Below are positions 52,021 through 60,003 of a stretch of 64,000 bases of DNA, piece after piece (the first letter of the stretch is position 1; each line of letters starts with the position of its first letter). The notes under the pieces are model-generated. The model had not been told where the DNA came from. It did no database searches and was given only the letters and a program-made list of their open reading frames with translations. This stretch comes from JAHEEL01 sp942491345 (lineage in GTDB: Bacteria; Actinomycetota; Acidimicrobiia; Spongiisociales; UBA5794): positions 62,001 through 126,000 of the forward strand of contig CALOAN010000019.1 in NCBI GenBank assembly GCA_942491345.1. The letters run 5' to 3'. The translations under genes and the position numbers were made by a program.

Positions 52021-52992
52021 TTACGATCGGGTGGACACTCCCGGGACATCGCCACGTCGACATGACAGGCACAGGCCGGCGAACACCACAAGTAGCTGGT
52101 CGTCATCGGTCGCCCAGGAAACCCGGGTGTCGCGGTCGTGTCGACCGCATCCGTCGCAGAGGGTGTCAGCGTCGTAGCCCTTGATGTTCTGGGTGTGCGG
52201 GCCTACGCACTCCCAACAGACACGCATGTGGTTGGGGTCCCAGCCGAACACCGAGAGGTTGCGGGGTCCCATGCTGGCATGCACACAGCTTTGGGCATCA
52301 GAGTTTTCAGCGATCCGCCGTGCATAAAGCCGATATCCGAGGTCCAGCGCCGCCTTCTCACGCTGCTTGTTCTGGCGGATGAACTCAGCTGTGGCGATAC
52401 GGCGTTCCCACTCTGCAGGTGCTCGACCTGCGAGATGGTCCTCGAGAGTTTGGCGGTAGCCGCGGAAGATTACTTCACCTTTCGAGGGGGCGACGCCGAC
52501 CGTGTCGGTGTCCTGGGGGCGTTGCGTGCTTGTTAGCCCGGACATCGGGCTGATGTAGAACCCCTGACGCCGATACCACTGAATGGAGTCCGTGCGAGTC
52601 AGCTCGACGTTGCCGTACAGGCCAACGTATTTGCGTGGCATCCGGCGAACAGTGGCATCTAGCAGGGCTCGTCCGATTCCACTGCCGCGATGGCCCTCAT
52701 CCACGGCTAGAACATAGATCTTCCACCAAGGGACCTTCGCCGGATCGAAGGCCGGCCCCCCTTTCTGGTGCAGGACATGCAGGTTTTTATCCGTGGGCTG
52801 GCCAACACCGATGACGCCACACACGACGCCGCGGCTGTCGGTCGCCACCAGAGAAAGCCACTCGTGGGCGCTCGACCCGGAGCCCAACCGCTCTGGCCAC
52901 GGATAATCGATACCGACATACCGCTCGATCAGCCCGATCGCCCGCTCGTTGTCACCTGGAGATGCCTCGCGCACCTGGAATGTTGTCCCCAC
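52021..52992 (-). CDS. GNAT-family acetyltransferase with C-terminal zinc motifs
   Basis: Up to 323 aa; GTG 52992 is my start, but a TTG at 53022 or a later GTG is possible. The acetyl-CoA loop is KIYVLAVDEGHRGSGIGRAL (GNAT motif A, R-G-x-G-I-G), and NVELTRTDSIQWYRRQGFYI is motif B. The last ~110 residues, unusual for GNAT proteins, include VCWECVGPH, LCDGCGRH and LCLSCRRG: three CxxC pairs able to bind zinc. Upstream of the split restriction gene on the opposite side of its promoter? No: same strand, ending 230 bp before it begins. Confidence 0.7.
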   Translation of the reverse strand: MGTTFQVREASPGDNERAIGLIERYVGIDYPWPERLGSGSSAHEWLSLVATDSRGVVCGVIGVGQPTDKNLHVLHQKGGPAFDPAKVPWWKIYVLAVDEGHRGSGIGRALLDATVRRMPRKYVGLYGNVELTRTDSIQWYRRQGFYISPMSGLTSTQRPQDTDTVGVAPSKGEVIFRGYRQTLEDHLAGRAPAEWERRIATAEFIRQNKQREKAALDLGYRLYARRIAENSDAQSCVHASMGPRNLSVFGWDPNHMRVCWECVGPHTQNIKGYDADTLCDGCGRHDRDTRVSWATDDDQLLVVFAGLCLSCRRGDVPGVSTRS

Positions 52993-53022
52993 AGATCCAT
53001 GCTTAGCAGGCGCCAATGACAA

Positions 53023-53342
53023 CGCGCGTCAACGCCGAAAGTGTCGGTGGACGGGGCGAAGCACACTCTGAACGCGCAGCCGTGTGGCGTCTGCCCATCC
53101 GCGCCCTGTGCCCGCGCAGCTGGATCGCAGCGGCAAAGTCCCACCCCTCACACGACATCGGGGAGGACTGGATGAGCAGCGGATGCGCTTCGATCGACGC
53201 TGTCAACGCCGCCAACGCGGCACTCGGTCACAGCTGTTTTCACAGCCAACCCCCAGTTACCGTGGCTCTCGAACCGTCGACCAGCGCTGGACTGTGCAGG
53301 CGCGTCTGGCAACCTGTCGATCGGCGAGGTTAGGCTGCGGCC
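53023..53342. other. gap without a supported gene
   Basis: This 320-bp stretch separates the leftward GNAT gene from the rightward recombinase pair. Open frames on both strands are Arg/Ala/Ser-rich and without ribosome sites. It must hold the promoters of both neighbours, but I see no clear -35/-10 pair or strong repeat. Confidence 0.4.
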
Positions 53343-54482
53343 GTGTCCACACCGGCTGTCCCCGATCCCGGCTCCGTGGCCGGGCTGGACCGTGGTGTGC
53401 GCGAACGGATCCTGCGCGCCGCCTCCGGTGCCCAGTCGCCAGGAACCCGCCGAACCTACGACAGTTCCTGGAGCAGGTTCGAACGCTGGTGTGCCGCGCA
53501 GGGGCATCAGGCGCTGCCAGCACACCCCGCGGTGGTGGCCGCGTACCTGGTGGATGCTGCCGACACGTTGACCTCCGACGGCCAACGTGCCTATGCGCCA
53601 ACGACCTTGATCAAGTGGGTGGCGGCGATTACCGACCGACATCGCCAGAGCGGAATAGAGTTCGCGCCCACCCACCATGAGATGGTGCGGACCACCCTGG
53701 CGGGCATACGGCGCGAATATGCCGCCGCTGGGGACCGTCCCCGCAAGCCGCGGGCGCCGCTGCTCACCGATGATGTGCTGGCCATTGTCGCCGCCGCCCG
53801 CGACCAAGTCGGCAGCTGGGCCGACGCAGTAGCGGAGCGGCGCGACTCGGCGCTCCTGCTGATGGGATTCGCCGGTGCGTTTCGGCGTAGCGAGCTGGTT
53901 GACCTGCGGGGATCAGACGTCGAGTTGCATCCGCTCGATGGGATCCACATCCACATCCGGCGGTCCAAAACCGATCAAGAAGGACTTGGAACCGTGCACG
54001 CACTGCCGCGTGCCGAGCTGCCTGACCGTTGCCCTCCGTGTGCGTACGCGCGGTGGGCACAGGTGGTTGCAGCCTTCGACAGGGGAGGACGCCCCGCAGT
54101 GATTGCGCTGGTCGCTGAAGACGACGGCGTGCTTAGCGAGCACCTCTGCCGAGGTCGCACTGTCCCCGGGATCGATTCGAGCCGAGCGATTTTCCGTGCG
54201 GTGGGGCGCACTGCCAACCTGTCGACGGGGCCTATGTCCGGCGCCGCAGTGCATGCCGCGATCCGCCGGCGCGCTGAGCGGGCCGGATACTCCGCGACGG
54301 CGGTGACCAGACTCGGGGCGCACAGCCTCCGTGCTGGATTCGTGACGCAGGCCTTCCGCAACGGCGCTGACGCGCACGCGATCATGCGCCAGACACAACA
54401 CCGCAGCCCCGCAATGGTTGAGCGCTACGCCCGCGAAGAAGCTCCGCTGATCGGCAACGCTGTCACGTCCCTAGGGCTATGA
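53343..54482 (+). CDS. tyrosine recombinase/integrase
   Basis: 379 aa from GTG 53343. N-terminal core-binding domain (SPGTRRTYDSSWSRFERWCA). Catalytic residues in order: GAFRRSELVDLRG (Arg), HIHIRRSKTDQEG (Lys), GAHSLRAGFVTQ (H-x-x-R), TQHRSPAMVERYAREE (His and Tyr nucleophile). The set is complete. It overlaps the next gene by four bases (ATGA). Could be the integrase of a larger element of which this region is part; no attachment site is visible beside it. Confidence 0.85.
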   Translation: MSTPAVPDPGSVAGLDRGVRERILRAASGAQSPGTRRTYDSSWSRFERWCAAQGHQALPAHPAVVAAYLVDAADTLTSDGQRAYAPTTLIKWVAAITDRHRQSGIEFAPTHHEMVRTTLAGIRREYAAAGDRPRKPRAPLLTDDVLAIVAAARDQVGSWADAVAERRDSALLLMGFAGAFRRSELVDLRGSDVELHPLDGIHIHIRRSKTDQEGLGTVHALPRAELPDRCPPCAYARWAQVVAAFDRGGRPAVIALVAEDDGVLSEHLCRGRTVPGIDSSRAIFRAVGRTANLSTGPMSGAAVHAAIRRRAERAGYSATAVTRLGAHSLRAGFVTQAFRNGADAHAIMRQTQHRSPAMVERYAREEAPLIGNAVTSLGL

Positions 54483-55444
54483 CTGGGACCGGGCCTCGTG
54501 AACGCGCCGTATGGCAGCTGTTCTGCGACTGGTGCACCGCATCGGGACGTGCGTCGCTGCCAACGGATCCGTTGACACTGGCGCAGTTCGTCGCCGCCAC
54601 CCCAGCCAGTCAAGCCACCCAGCGCCGCCGCGTAGGAGTGGTCAACGCGATTCACGCACGCGCAGGCCTGCCCACGCCTGGACGGGGCGAGGCGGTGCGC
54701 CAATTGATGTATGACCGCCGCCGCGGCCGATTGCGGGAACGTGCTGTTGCTGCGGCCGGCGCGATCACCAGACTGCCGGACGAAGGCTGGCCGACAGCGC
54801 TGTTCGCCAGCCGGGACGCACTTGTACTTGTTCTGGCAGCTGCGGGGTTGCCCGCGACGAGAATGGAAGCACTGCGGATCGGCGATGTGCGTAGCGACCA
54901 GTCCGGACACCGGGTCCTTGTCCGGGACGAGAACGGTGGAATGCTTTCCACCCCGGATGATCTGGTGCATCTCGGGGTCTCAGCAGTTGACATTCATCGG
55001 AACTGGGCGCGGATCAGGAGCATTCAGCACCGCCTGTCCAATCCTCGGTTTCTGGCGGCTTTCCTTCGAGGCGAATCGGTACCTGCTACAGGGCAAGCTC
55101 CGCCGTCGCTGCCGCTCGTGACCCCCATCGACAGATGGGGCGCGACTCCGATTCTGGATGTTCCACTGAGCGCGCCGTCGATCGCTCACATCGTTGCCAC
55201 TCATCTGGCGGGCGCGCCTGTCGCGCACCGTCCGGTTAACCGACCCACACCGACGCTGGATCCAGAAGACGAGGCACCGGAACCGCCGCAGGTTCCAGAA
55301 CTGGACCCTTCGATGTTCTCGCGCGGGGTCGCCGCTCGTTACCGCGCGGCTCAGAAACTCAGCGGCGTGAGCGACACCCTCGACGACATCGAGGCGAAGG
55401 CTGATCGGATCCTGGCTGACCTCCTGAATCTTCTCAGTGACTGA
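54479..55444 (+). CDS. recombinase-like partner protein without visible catalytic residues
   Basis: 321 aa. The first ~130 residues resemble a recombinase core-binding domain (LFCDWCTASGRASLPTDPLT; SQATQRRRVGVVNAIHARAG) and LVLAAAGLPATRMEALRIGD matches the position of the R-x-x-E motif, but H-x-x-R and the Tyr are missing. The C-terminal third is Pro/Glu-rich and ends in a helix (SDTLDDIEAKADRILADLLN). Translationally coupled to the active recombinase, so probably an accessory subunit rather than an enzyme. Confidence 0.6.
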   Translation: MTGTGPRERAVWQLFCDWCTASGRASLPTDPLTLAQFVAATPASQATQRRRVGVVNAIHARAGLPTPGRGEAVRQLMYDRRRGRLRERAVAAAGAITRLPDEGWPTALFASRDALVLVLAAAGLPATRMEALRIGDVRSDQSGHRVLVRDENGGMLSTPDDLVHLGVSAVDIHRNWARIRSIQHRLSNPRFLAAFLRGESVPATGQAPPSLPLVTPIDRWGATPILDVPLSAPSIAHIVATHLAGAPVAHRPVNRPTPTLDPEDEAPEPPQVPELDPSMFSRGVAARYRAAQKLSGVSDTLDDIEAKADRILADLLNLLSD

Positions 55445-55506
55445 TGCTGGTGCGTGGTCCTAGTGGGCTGGGGCACTGCGCGGTGGACGTGACAGCAGCC
55501 CTGCCG

Positions 55507-55870
55507 TCACGTCCTGTGTTCCTGCGGCTCAACCCATCCCGGGGGCGGCGTAGCGCTGAACTGTGCCGGCTCCAGCCACAGCTGCATGTTGAGTTTCGAT
55601 ATGCCGTTCCCGCTGGAGACGGGAACGGCGACTGCGGCCAACCAGCCGCCATCGAAATCGGCGCATCCAGGCCACCTGTCGGCCTCGCTGCCACGGTTCG
55701 ATCCGGAGACCGCCGCTTCTCAACCACATCGGGACCCCCGTCAGGCGTTTACCGAGGTCGGGGAACAGAGTCTGGAAGTGAACCCACACGGGTCTGTCCA
55801 CCCTGTACAGCGTGGGGTAGTCGTCGGTTGTCACCCAGCGATCCAGATCATCGAACATAGTTTCGAACAC
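55507..55870 (-). pseudogene. frameshifted gene of unknown function
   Basis: Leftward from ATG 55870: MFETMFDDLDRWVTTDDYPT and VDRPVWVHFQTLFPDLGKRL are clearly coding. After about 55720 a second frame becomes coding instead (GSEADRWPGCADFDGGWLAA, then GNGISKLNMQLWLEPAQFSA) and ends at 55507-55509. The 364-nt span equals 121 codons plus one base, so a single-base indel joins them. Either a recent pseudogene or a read error. Confidence 0.5.
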
Positions 55871-55932
55871 TACTCGGTTGGGATGCCGCGGTCAGGCGTG
55901 GCGTGACGCCCGGGTGGCGCTGCTGCCCGCGC

Positions 55933-56067
55933 TCAGACGATGAGCACGGCAATGTACGGCCCCTGCCGGGCGAAAGCTCGACCACTTTGGTCCCCGGCCT
56001 TGATGGCCTCCCGCAGGGCGGATCGGGATCGTTTCAGATCGCCGAAGTGTGATGCCTCGGTGTGCGC
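55933..56067 (-). pseudogene. coding-like fragment without a start codon
   Basis: The frame closed by TGA 55933-55935 reads HFGDLKRSRSALREAIKAGD then QSGRAFARQGPYIAVLIV, a convincing helix-plus-strand, but it is bounded by a TAG at 56068-56070 and has no ATG, GTG or TTG. Probably the tail of a broken gene. The surrounding 55871-56232 otherwise shows only weak open frames. Confidence 0.3.
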
Positions 56068-56232
56068 CTACCCGTGGATCGGGAATCCGGGAACAGGCGC
56101 GCAGCATTCTGTACTCGTCGGTGTCGTGTCAGATGGGGAGCTGCGCCGCTTCTCGTCGCGCCGCACTCGCTGTCGCTGCGGAAACTGAAGCAGCGTTGCC
56201 CCCGGCACACCCAACCATCCGGAGGCGACATC

Positions 56233-56424
56233 GTGAGAACAGTCTATTTCGACCATCAAGGTGCAACGCACCGGCTGGAAGTCGACGATTGTGGTGACTC
56301 CGAATCCTCGGACATCGTGACGATCTACGGTCCCGACGGCAGCGAATTGTCCAGCTATGACAGCTGCGTTCACACCGACGAGGAGTACATCTCCGAGGCC
56401 AAGAACGAGCTCGGGGGACTGTAG
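56233..56424 (+). CDS. hypothetical acidic protein, 63 aa
   Basis: GTG 56233 with GGAGG 6 bases upstream. VRTVYFDHQGATHRLEVDDC starts a beta-rich fold; the second half is acidic (DSCVHTDEEYISEAKNELGG). Six bases before the next gene. First of four rightward small genes ending with the DUF4031 gene. Confidence 0.6.
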   Translation: MRTVYFDHQGATHRLEVDDCGDSESSDIVTIYGPDGSELSSYDSCVHTDEEYISEAKNELGGL

Positions 56425-56430
56425 GGGCCA

Positions 56431-56667
56431 ATGGACATCCCTGATTCGATCATCGACCCCGCCACCGCAGATCCGGACGTATGGGCTTACATCGTCGCGC
56501 TCGATGATGACGACTGGGACCACTGGGGCTCTCCCAGCCAGATCGCGAAGTACAACGGCTGCCGCCGTTCCACCGGTCGCTGGAACCTGCGCGACGTCGT
56601 CACGGGAGCACCGGTCGATTGGGACTACGCCGACGACGAAGTTGTGGTCTTGAGGGTCCTGTCTTGA
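56431..56667 (+). CDS. hypothetical acidic protein, 78 aa
   Basis: ATG 56431, GTAGGGG upstream. Very acidic: DDDDWDHWGSPSQIAKYNGC, then DWDYADDEVVVLRVLS. Tryptophan-rich. No family recognised. Same operon as the preceding gene. The 136 bp to the next start hold no clear feature. Confidence 0.6.
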   Translation: MDIPDSIIDPATADPDVWAYIVALDDDDWDHWGSPSQIAKYNGCRRSTGRWNLRDVVTGAPVDWDYADDEVVVLRVLS

Positions 56668-56803
56668 CCTCGATCACGGCATCGTTTCGTCCGGCAGGGC
56701 GACACCTGACTTTCCCGTCCGCGTGTCGGGGCCTGTCATTGGACGCCGGCCCGCAGTGGAGCGAAACTCACCGGCATGTCATGTCATCTCTGAAAGCGGC
56801 GAA

Positions 56804-57034
56804 ATGAACAACGGGTTCCACAAGGGCGACCAGGTGACGATCGGACACAGCGGACGTGTTGGCCGTGTTCTCGCGGTCACCGACGCCGCGCTCTATGTCA
56901 AATGGAACGACAACCCCCACGTCGGGTGGGAGCCGTTCGCTTCATACCCGCAAGGTTTGCGGAGTCTGACAGCTGAGGAGGCGTCGCTCGCCGCCGACGA
57001 CGTCGCCGACAGGGTGAAAGCGCGACAGCGATGA
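56804..57034 (+). CDS. hypothetical SH3/KOW-like protein, 76 aa
   Basis: ATG 56804 chosen as the first Met in coding-like sequence. FHKGDQVTIGHSGRVGRVLA and VTDAALYVKWND follow the K-G-D-x-V...G-x-V...Y-V-x-W pattern of small SH3-like barrels. The tail is an Ala-rich helix. Overlaps the DUF4031 gene (ATGA). Confidence 0.55.
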   Translation: MNNGFHKGDQVTIGHSGRVGRVLAVTDAALYVKWNDNPHVGWEPFASYPQGLRSLTAEEASLAADDVADRVKARQR

Positions 57035-57354
57035 CCGTATACGTCGACGATATGAGGATGCCGGCGCGGGTCGGCCGCCTTAACGCGCGGTGGTCGCATC
57101 TGTTGGCCGATACCGACGAGGAACTGCACGTCTTCGCCGACCAGCTCGGACTGCGCCGGTCCTGGCACCAGAAGCCGGGGACGGCGATTTCGCACTACGA
57201 CGTGACGGACACCAAGCGGGAGTTGGCGATTCGGCTCGGTGCCGTTCCGATCAACTACATGGGAGAACTGTCCCGCGCGCTGATCCGCCGCAAGCGGGCT
57301 GAACTCGCAGGGCACTCGACAGCTGAACCGCGGGGACGGGGAGGCCCACGATGA
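57031..57354 (+). CDS. DUF4031-domain protein, 107 aa
   Basis: MTVYVDDMRMPARVGRLNAR then WSHLLADTDEELHVFADQLG, followed by YDVTDTKRELAIRLGAVPIN, matches the DUF4031 family, with D-D at the N-terminus, W-S-H-L and H-Y-D-V-T as its landmarks. The biochemical role is not established; conserved Asp/His residues suggest a metal-binding hydrolase. Common on actinobacterial chromosomes, phages and plasmids. Confidence 0.8.
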   Translation: MTVYVDDMRMPARVGRLNARWSHLLADTDEELHVFADQLGLRRSWHQKPGTAISHYDVTDTKRELAIRLGAVPINYMGELSRALIRRKRAELAGHSTAEPRGRGGPR

Positions 57355-57440
57355 AATCCCCGGGGCGAATCCGATGTGACCAGGAGAACCTGCGCCCCAG
57401 CGGTTCGACGATGTACCCGGGAAACCCTGCGGGGCAATGA
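57351..57440 (+). CDS. possible 29-aa peptide
   Basis: ATG 57351 overlaps the DUF4031 stop (ATGA). It reads MKSPGRIRCDQENLRPSGST then MYPGNPAGQ. Coupling is the only support. It ends 65 bp before the tRNA array. Confidence 0.25.
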   Translation: MKSPGRIRCDQENLRPSGSTMYPGNPAGQ

Positions 57441-57505
57441 GCGTGGGCGCGCATCACGCCGAGATGCGACGCGACAGGGAACTCCACAGTGTGTGATGCG
57501 GGAGC

Positions 57506-57590
57506 GGAGACGGCGGGACTCGAACCCGCGGCCGGCATCTGCCGACTACGCCGTAGCAAGGCGCTGCATTCGCCGCTCTGCCACGTCTCC
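57506..57590 (-). tRNA. tRNA-Ser(GCT)
   Basis: 85 nt. Acceptor GGAGACG pairs with CGTCTCC; T-arm GCGGG-TTCGAGT-CCCGC is perfect; anticodon loop TTGCTAC gives GCT; the long variable arm marks a class II tRNA. Reads AGC/AGT codons. Leftmost member of the array; CCA is not encoded. Confidence 0.93.
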
Positions 57591-57624
57591 AAAATCAAGA
57601 TTGCGTCGAGGCGCAATCTGCGTC

Positions 57625-57697
57625 GGGGATAGTGGGATTCGAACCCCCGACCTCCTCGTCCCGAACGAGGCGCGCTGCCAAACTGCGCCATATCCCG
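57625..57697 (-). tRNA. tRNA-Pro(CGG)
   Basis: 73 nt. Anticodon arm CCTCG-TTCGGGA-CGAGG gives CGG; D-arm GCGC-AGTTTGGCA-GCGC is typical for Pro. The acceptor first pair is C-C and the T-stem has one mismatch (GGGGG/CCCAC), so it is slightly degenerate. Confidence 0.88.
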
Positions 57698-57730
57698 GGT
57701 GCGGCACCGGGCATGCCACACCGCGCCGGG

Positions 57731-57943
57731 TCACTCCTCGAAGATCCGCACCCCATACCCGTCGCCGCGGGTGTCTGCGCATCCGTAGCCGGCAGCCGCG
57801 ACCGCAAGCAGGACGTCAGCTGGATCTTCGCCGAGCAGGGCGAGTTCAGCGGTCGCGTGTTGCTCGGCTGTAGTGCGGTCGGGATGCTCGGAGCGTCCGA
57901 AACACTCACCGCTGCGGATCTTCTGGAACTCGCATACAAACAT
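57731..57943 (-). CDS. hypothetical protein, 70 aa
   Basis: ATG 57943 with AAAAGGA upstream. MFVCEFQKIRSGECFGRSEH, then helical TTAEQHATAELALLGEDPAD and a Gly-rich end GYGCADTRGDGYGVRIFEE. Three Cys. Lies between tRNA genes on the same strand, like the orphan genes in phage tRNA clusters. Unknown function. Confidence 0.55.
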   Translation of the reverse strand: MFVCEFQKIRSGECFGRSEHPDRTTAEQHATAELALLGEDPADVLLAVAAAGYGCADTRGDGYGVRIFEE

Positions 57944-58061
57944 CGCCGTTTCCTTTTCACCGGCGAGGTCGACGGGGGCGACCTCGATCACGCGAGAAGG
58001 TAGGTGCGCGAGGCTTTCCCTGCGCTACGCGGCGCGGACGTGCGCAGTGCGCCGTCCTGGA

Positions 58062-58134
58062 GCCCCCAACCGGAATCGAACCGGTGACCTGCTCATTACG
58101 AGTGAGCCGCTCTGGCCGACTGAGCTATGGGGGC
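58062..58134 (-). tRNA. tRNA-Thr(CGT)
   Basis: 73 nt. Acceptor GCCCCCA/TGGGGGC, anticodon arm GCTCA-CTCGTAA-TGAGC (CGT), T-arm ACCGG-TTCGATT-CCGGT, D-arm GCTC/GAGC: all stems perfect. Confidence 0.95.
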
Positions 58135-58159
58135 GGGTCCGGCGAGTAAGCCGGAACGG

Positions 58160-58390
58160 TTACAGGCCAAGCTGGGCGCAGTGTTCGTCAAAGTGTGCTG
58201 TGGCGGCAGCATCAACCTGATCGCGATCGTTTCCGCGTTCGATCCAGACGCAGTTCTGGCACACCGCCACCCGCTCACCGGACTCCCGATCAACATGCGC
58301 ATCGACAGCGACCAGTGTGTTGCCCTGCTTGTCGACGAACGCCAGGTGCCGGACATCAGGGTGACCATCCAGATATCCGATGCGGTCCAT
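58160..58390 (-). CDS. hypothetical protein with C/H cluster, 76 aa
   Basis: ATG 58390 with GAGGAAA upstream. MDRIGYLDGHPDVRHLAFVD, then GERVAVCQNCVWIERGNDRD and AHFDEHCAQLGL. CxxC followed by H-x3-H-C fits a small treble-clef zinc site. Between tRNA-Thr and tRNA-Cys. Function unknown. Confidence 0.6.
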   Translation of the reverse strand: MDRIGYLDGHPDVRHLAFVDKQGNTLVAVDAHVDRESGERVAVCQNCVWIERGNDRDQVDAAATAHFDEHCAQLGL

Positions 58391-58479
58391 GGCGTCATTT
58401 CCTCGTTCGCAGGGAGATGGGTTGCGACGGCCAGTGTCTACATGAAGCCACGCGACATCGGGGTGCGACGCGGCGCGGA

Positions 58480-58549
58480 GTCTCCGACCGGAATCGAACC
58501 GGCGTATGCGGCTTTGCAGACCGCTGTCTTGCCACTCGGCCACGGAGAC
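58480..58549 (-). tRNA. tRNA-Cys(GCA)
   Basis: 70 nt. Acceptor GTCTCCG/CGGAGAC, anticodon arm GCGGT-CTGCAAA-GCCGC (GCA), T-arm GCCGG-TTCGATT-CCGGT. Short D-loop as usual for Cys. Confidence 0.93.
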
Positions 58550-58605
58550 AGTGCTTGTCGGAGGGTGAGGCGAGGGCCACCAGCCTCGGCTATCGCCGGT
58601 TCTGC

Positions 58606-60003
58606 TCAGCGGCGGTGCATCTCGAGGCGAAGACCGTCAGGCTTGAGCGTCATCATTTCGCTGACCTCCAGCTGGTAGCCGGGGTCAGGCTCCAGGTCGA
58701 ACTGGTGCAAGACCGCGGCCAGGGTCAGCATCATCTCGTGAAGTGCGAACTGCCGCCCGATGCACGCTCGTGGTCCTGTGCCGAACGGTTTGTAGATGCG
58801 GGGCCCGAGTTTGCGTATCTCTTCAGGCAGGAATCTGTCGGGGCGGAATTGGTCGGCGTCGGCGCCCCACGCTGTCGGGTCGCGTTGGGCGGCCAGGAGT
58901 ACTACGAAAACCCAGTCGCCGGTGTGGAAGTGGAACTCACCATTGCCGATCGCCGTGTCGTGGCGGGCCTGGCGGAAGTAGCCGGGGGCCACCGGCCACA
59001 GGCGCAATGTTTCGTCGACAATTCGGCGCAGGTTGCGCAGACGGGCGATCTCATCGAAGTCGAATTCGGGGAGGTCCCCGCGTGGCCATCGGCTGTCGAT
59101 CTCGGCGCGGGCAGCCGCGGCGATGTCTGGATTGGTGGCCAGGTAGTGCAGTGCGAAAGCGATGGCGTTGGCGGAGGTTTCACTGCCTGCGACGAGCAGG
59201 GTCAAGACCTGGTTGGCGATGTTGGCGTCGTCGAGTTTGTCGCCGGTGTCGGGGTCGGCCGTGTTGAGCAGCGCGTCGAGCATGCCAGCTCCGGAATCGA
59301 TCGCGCCGCTGCGTCGGCGGTCCTCGACGATCGATGCCACCTGTTCGCGCAGCCAGGCTTTGTCGTGCCTGTGCTGGTCGCGGCGCGGGCCGCCGAACAG
59401 CTTCTCGTAGAACGGGATGGCATCGGTGCGGCGGTTGGCGTAGGTGAGTTCGCGGATGACCGCGGCGATGAATGGATCGTCGCACTCGGAGCTGAGCTTG
59501 TTGAAGCTGTGTCCGATGCCGGCGCGGCCGATCAGCTCGGCTGTGAGCCGGTTGGTGACTGCGGGGATCTCGATCCAGCTGCCTGCACGGTCATTCCAGA
59601 CCTCGATGAGTTCGCCGACGGTGGCGGCCATGTCCTGGTGGTAGGACGCCATCGCGGTCTTGGTGAACGCCGGCATCAAGATGTTGTGGGCCTTGGCCCA
59701 GTTCGGTTCGTGGCTGTGTGCGGTGAATAGGCCGTCGCCGGCTGCCGCTCGCAATTTCACCATCGAGTAGCCGACCTGTTTTTCCCAGTGCTGTTCGTCG
59801 TTGATGTCGTTGACGAGGTCGGTGCGCGAGACGATGATGCCGCGAACGTTGAAAACCTTTTGCTCGATGATGCCGCCGTGCTTGACCAGTTCGCGGGCCA
59901 GGCCTTGGCAGACCTTGTTGCGGTCCAGAGTGAGTAGGTCGCCGACGATCGGCAGTCGCCAGGGTGTGTGCGGGAAACCGGTGGGTGAACTGGCATACGC
60001 CAT
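58606..60003 (-). CDS. cytochrome P450, CYP102-like haem domain
   Basis: 465 aa from ATG 60003, overlapping the preceding stop (TAATG). Haem loop FGTGPRACIGRQFALHEMML with the axial Cys near residue 413; I-helix LVAGSETSANAI; K-helix ETLRLWP (E-x-x-R); AGDGLFTAHSHEPNWAKAHN and the end MMTLKPDGLRLEM resemble P450-BM3 closely. The BM3 reductase part is absent, so redox partners must come from elsewhere. Likely a fatty-acid or lipid monooxygenase. Encoded last in an XRE-ImmA-membrane protein-P450 operon inside the tRNA array, an unexpected place for metabolism. Confidence 0.9.
   Translation of the reverse strand: MAYASSPTGFPHTPWRLPIVGDLLTLDRNKVCQGLARELVKHGGIIEQKVFNVRGIIVSRTDLVNDINDEQHWEKQVGYSMVKLRAAAGDGLFTAHSHEPNWAKAHNILMPAFTKTAMASYHQDMAATVGELIEVWNDRAGSWIEIPAVTNRLTAELIGRAGIGHSFNKLSSECDDPFIAAVIRELTYANRRTDAIPFYEKLFGGPRRDQHRHDKAWLREQVASIVEDRRRSGAIDSGAGMLDALLNTADPDTGDKLDDANIANQVLTLLVAGSETSANAIAFALHYLATNPDIAAAARAEIDSRWPRGDLPEFDFDEIARLRNLRRIVDETLRLWPVAPGYFRQARHDTAIGNGEFHFHTGDWVFVVLLAAQRDPTAWGADADQFRPDRFLPEEIRKLGPRIYKPFGTGPRACIGRQFALHEMMLTLAAVLHQFDLEPDPGYQLEVSEMMTLKPDGLRLEMHRR

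Noticed and set aside
55940..56188. Rightward 82-codon frame
   Set aside because: Cys/Arg-rich without a ribosome site, and it overlaps a more convincing leftward fragment at 55933-56067.
57251..57721. Long leftward frame across the first tRNA genes
   Set aside because: It is the translation shadow of the tRNA genes, with the usual GFESHY-like strings from T-arms.
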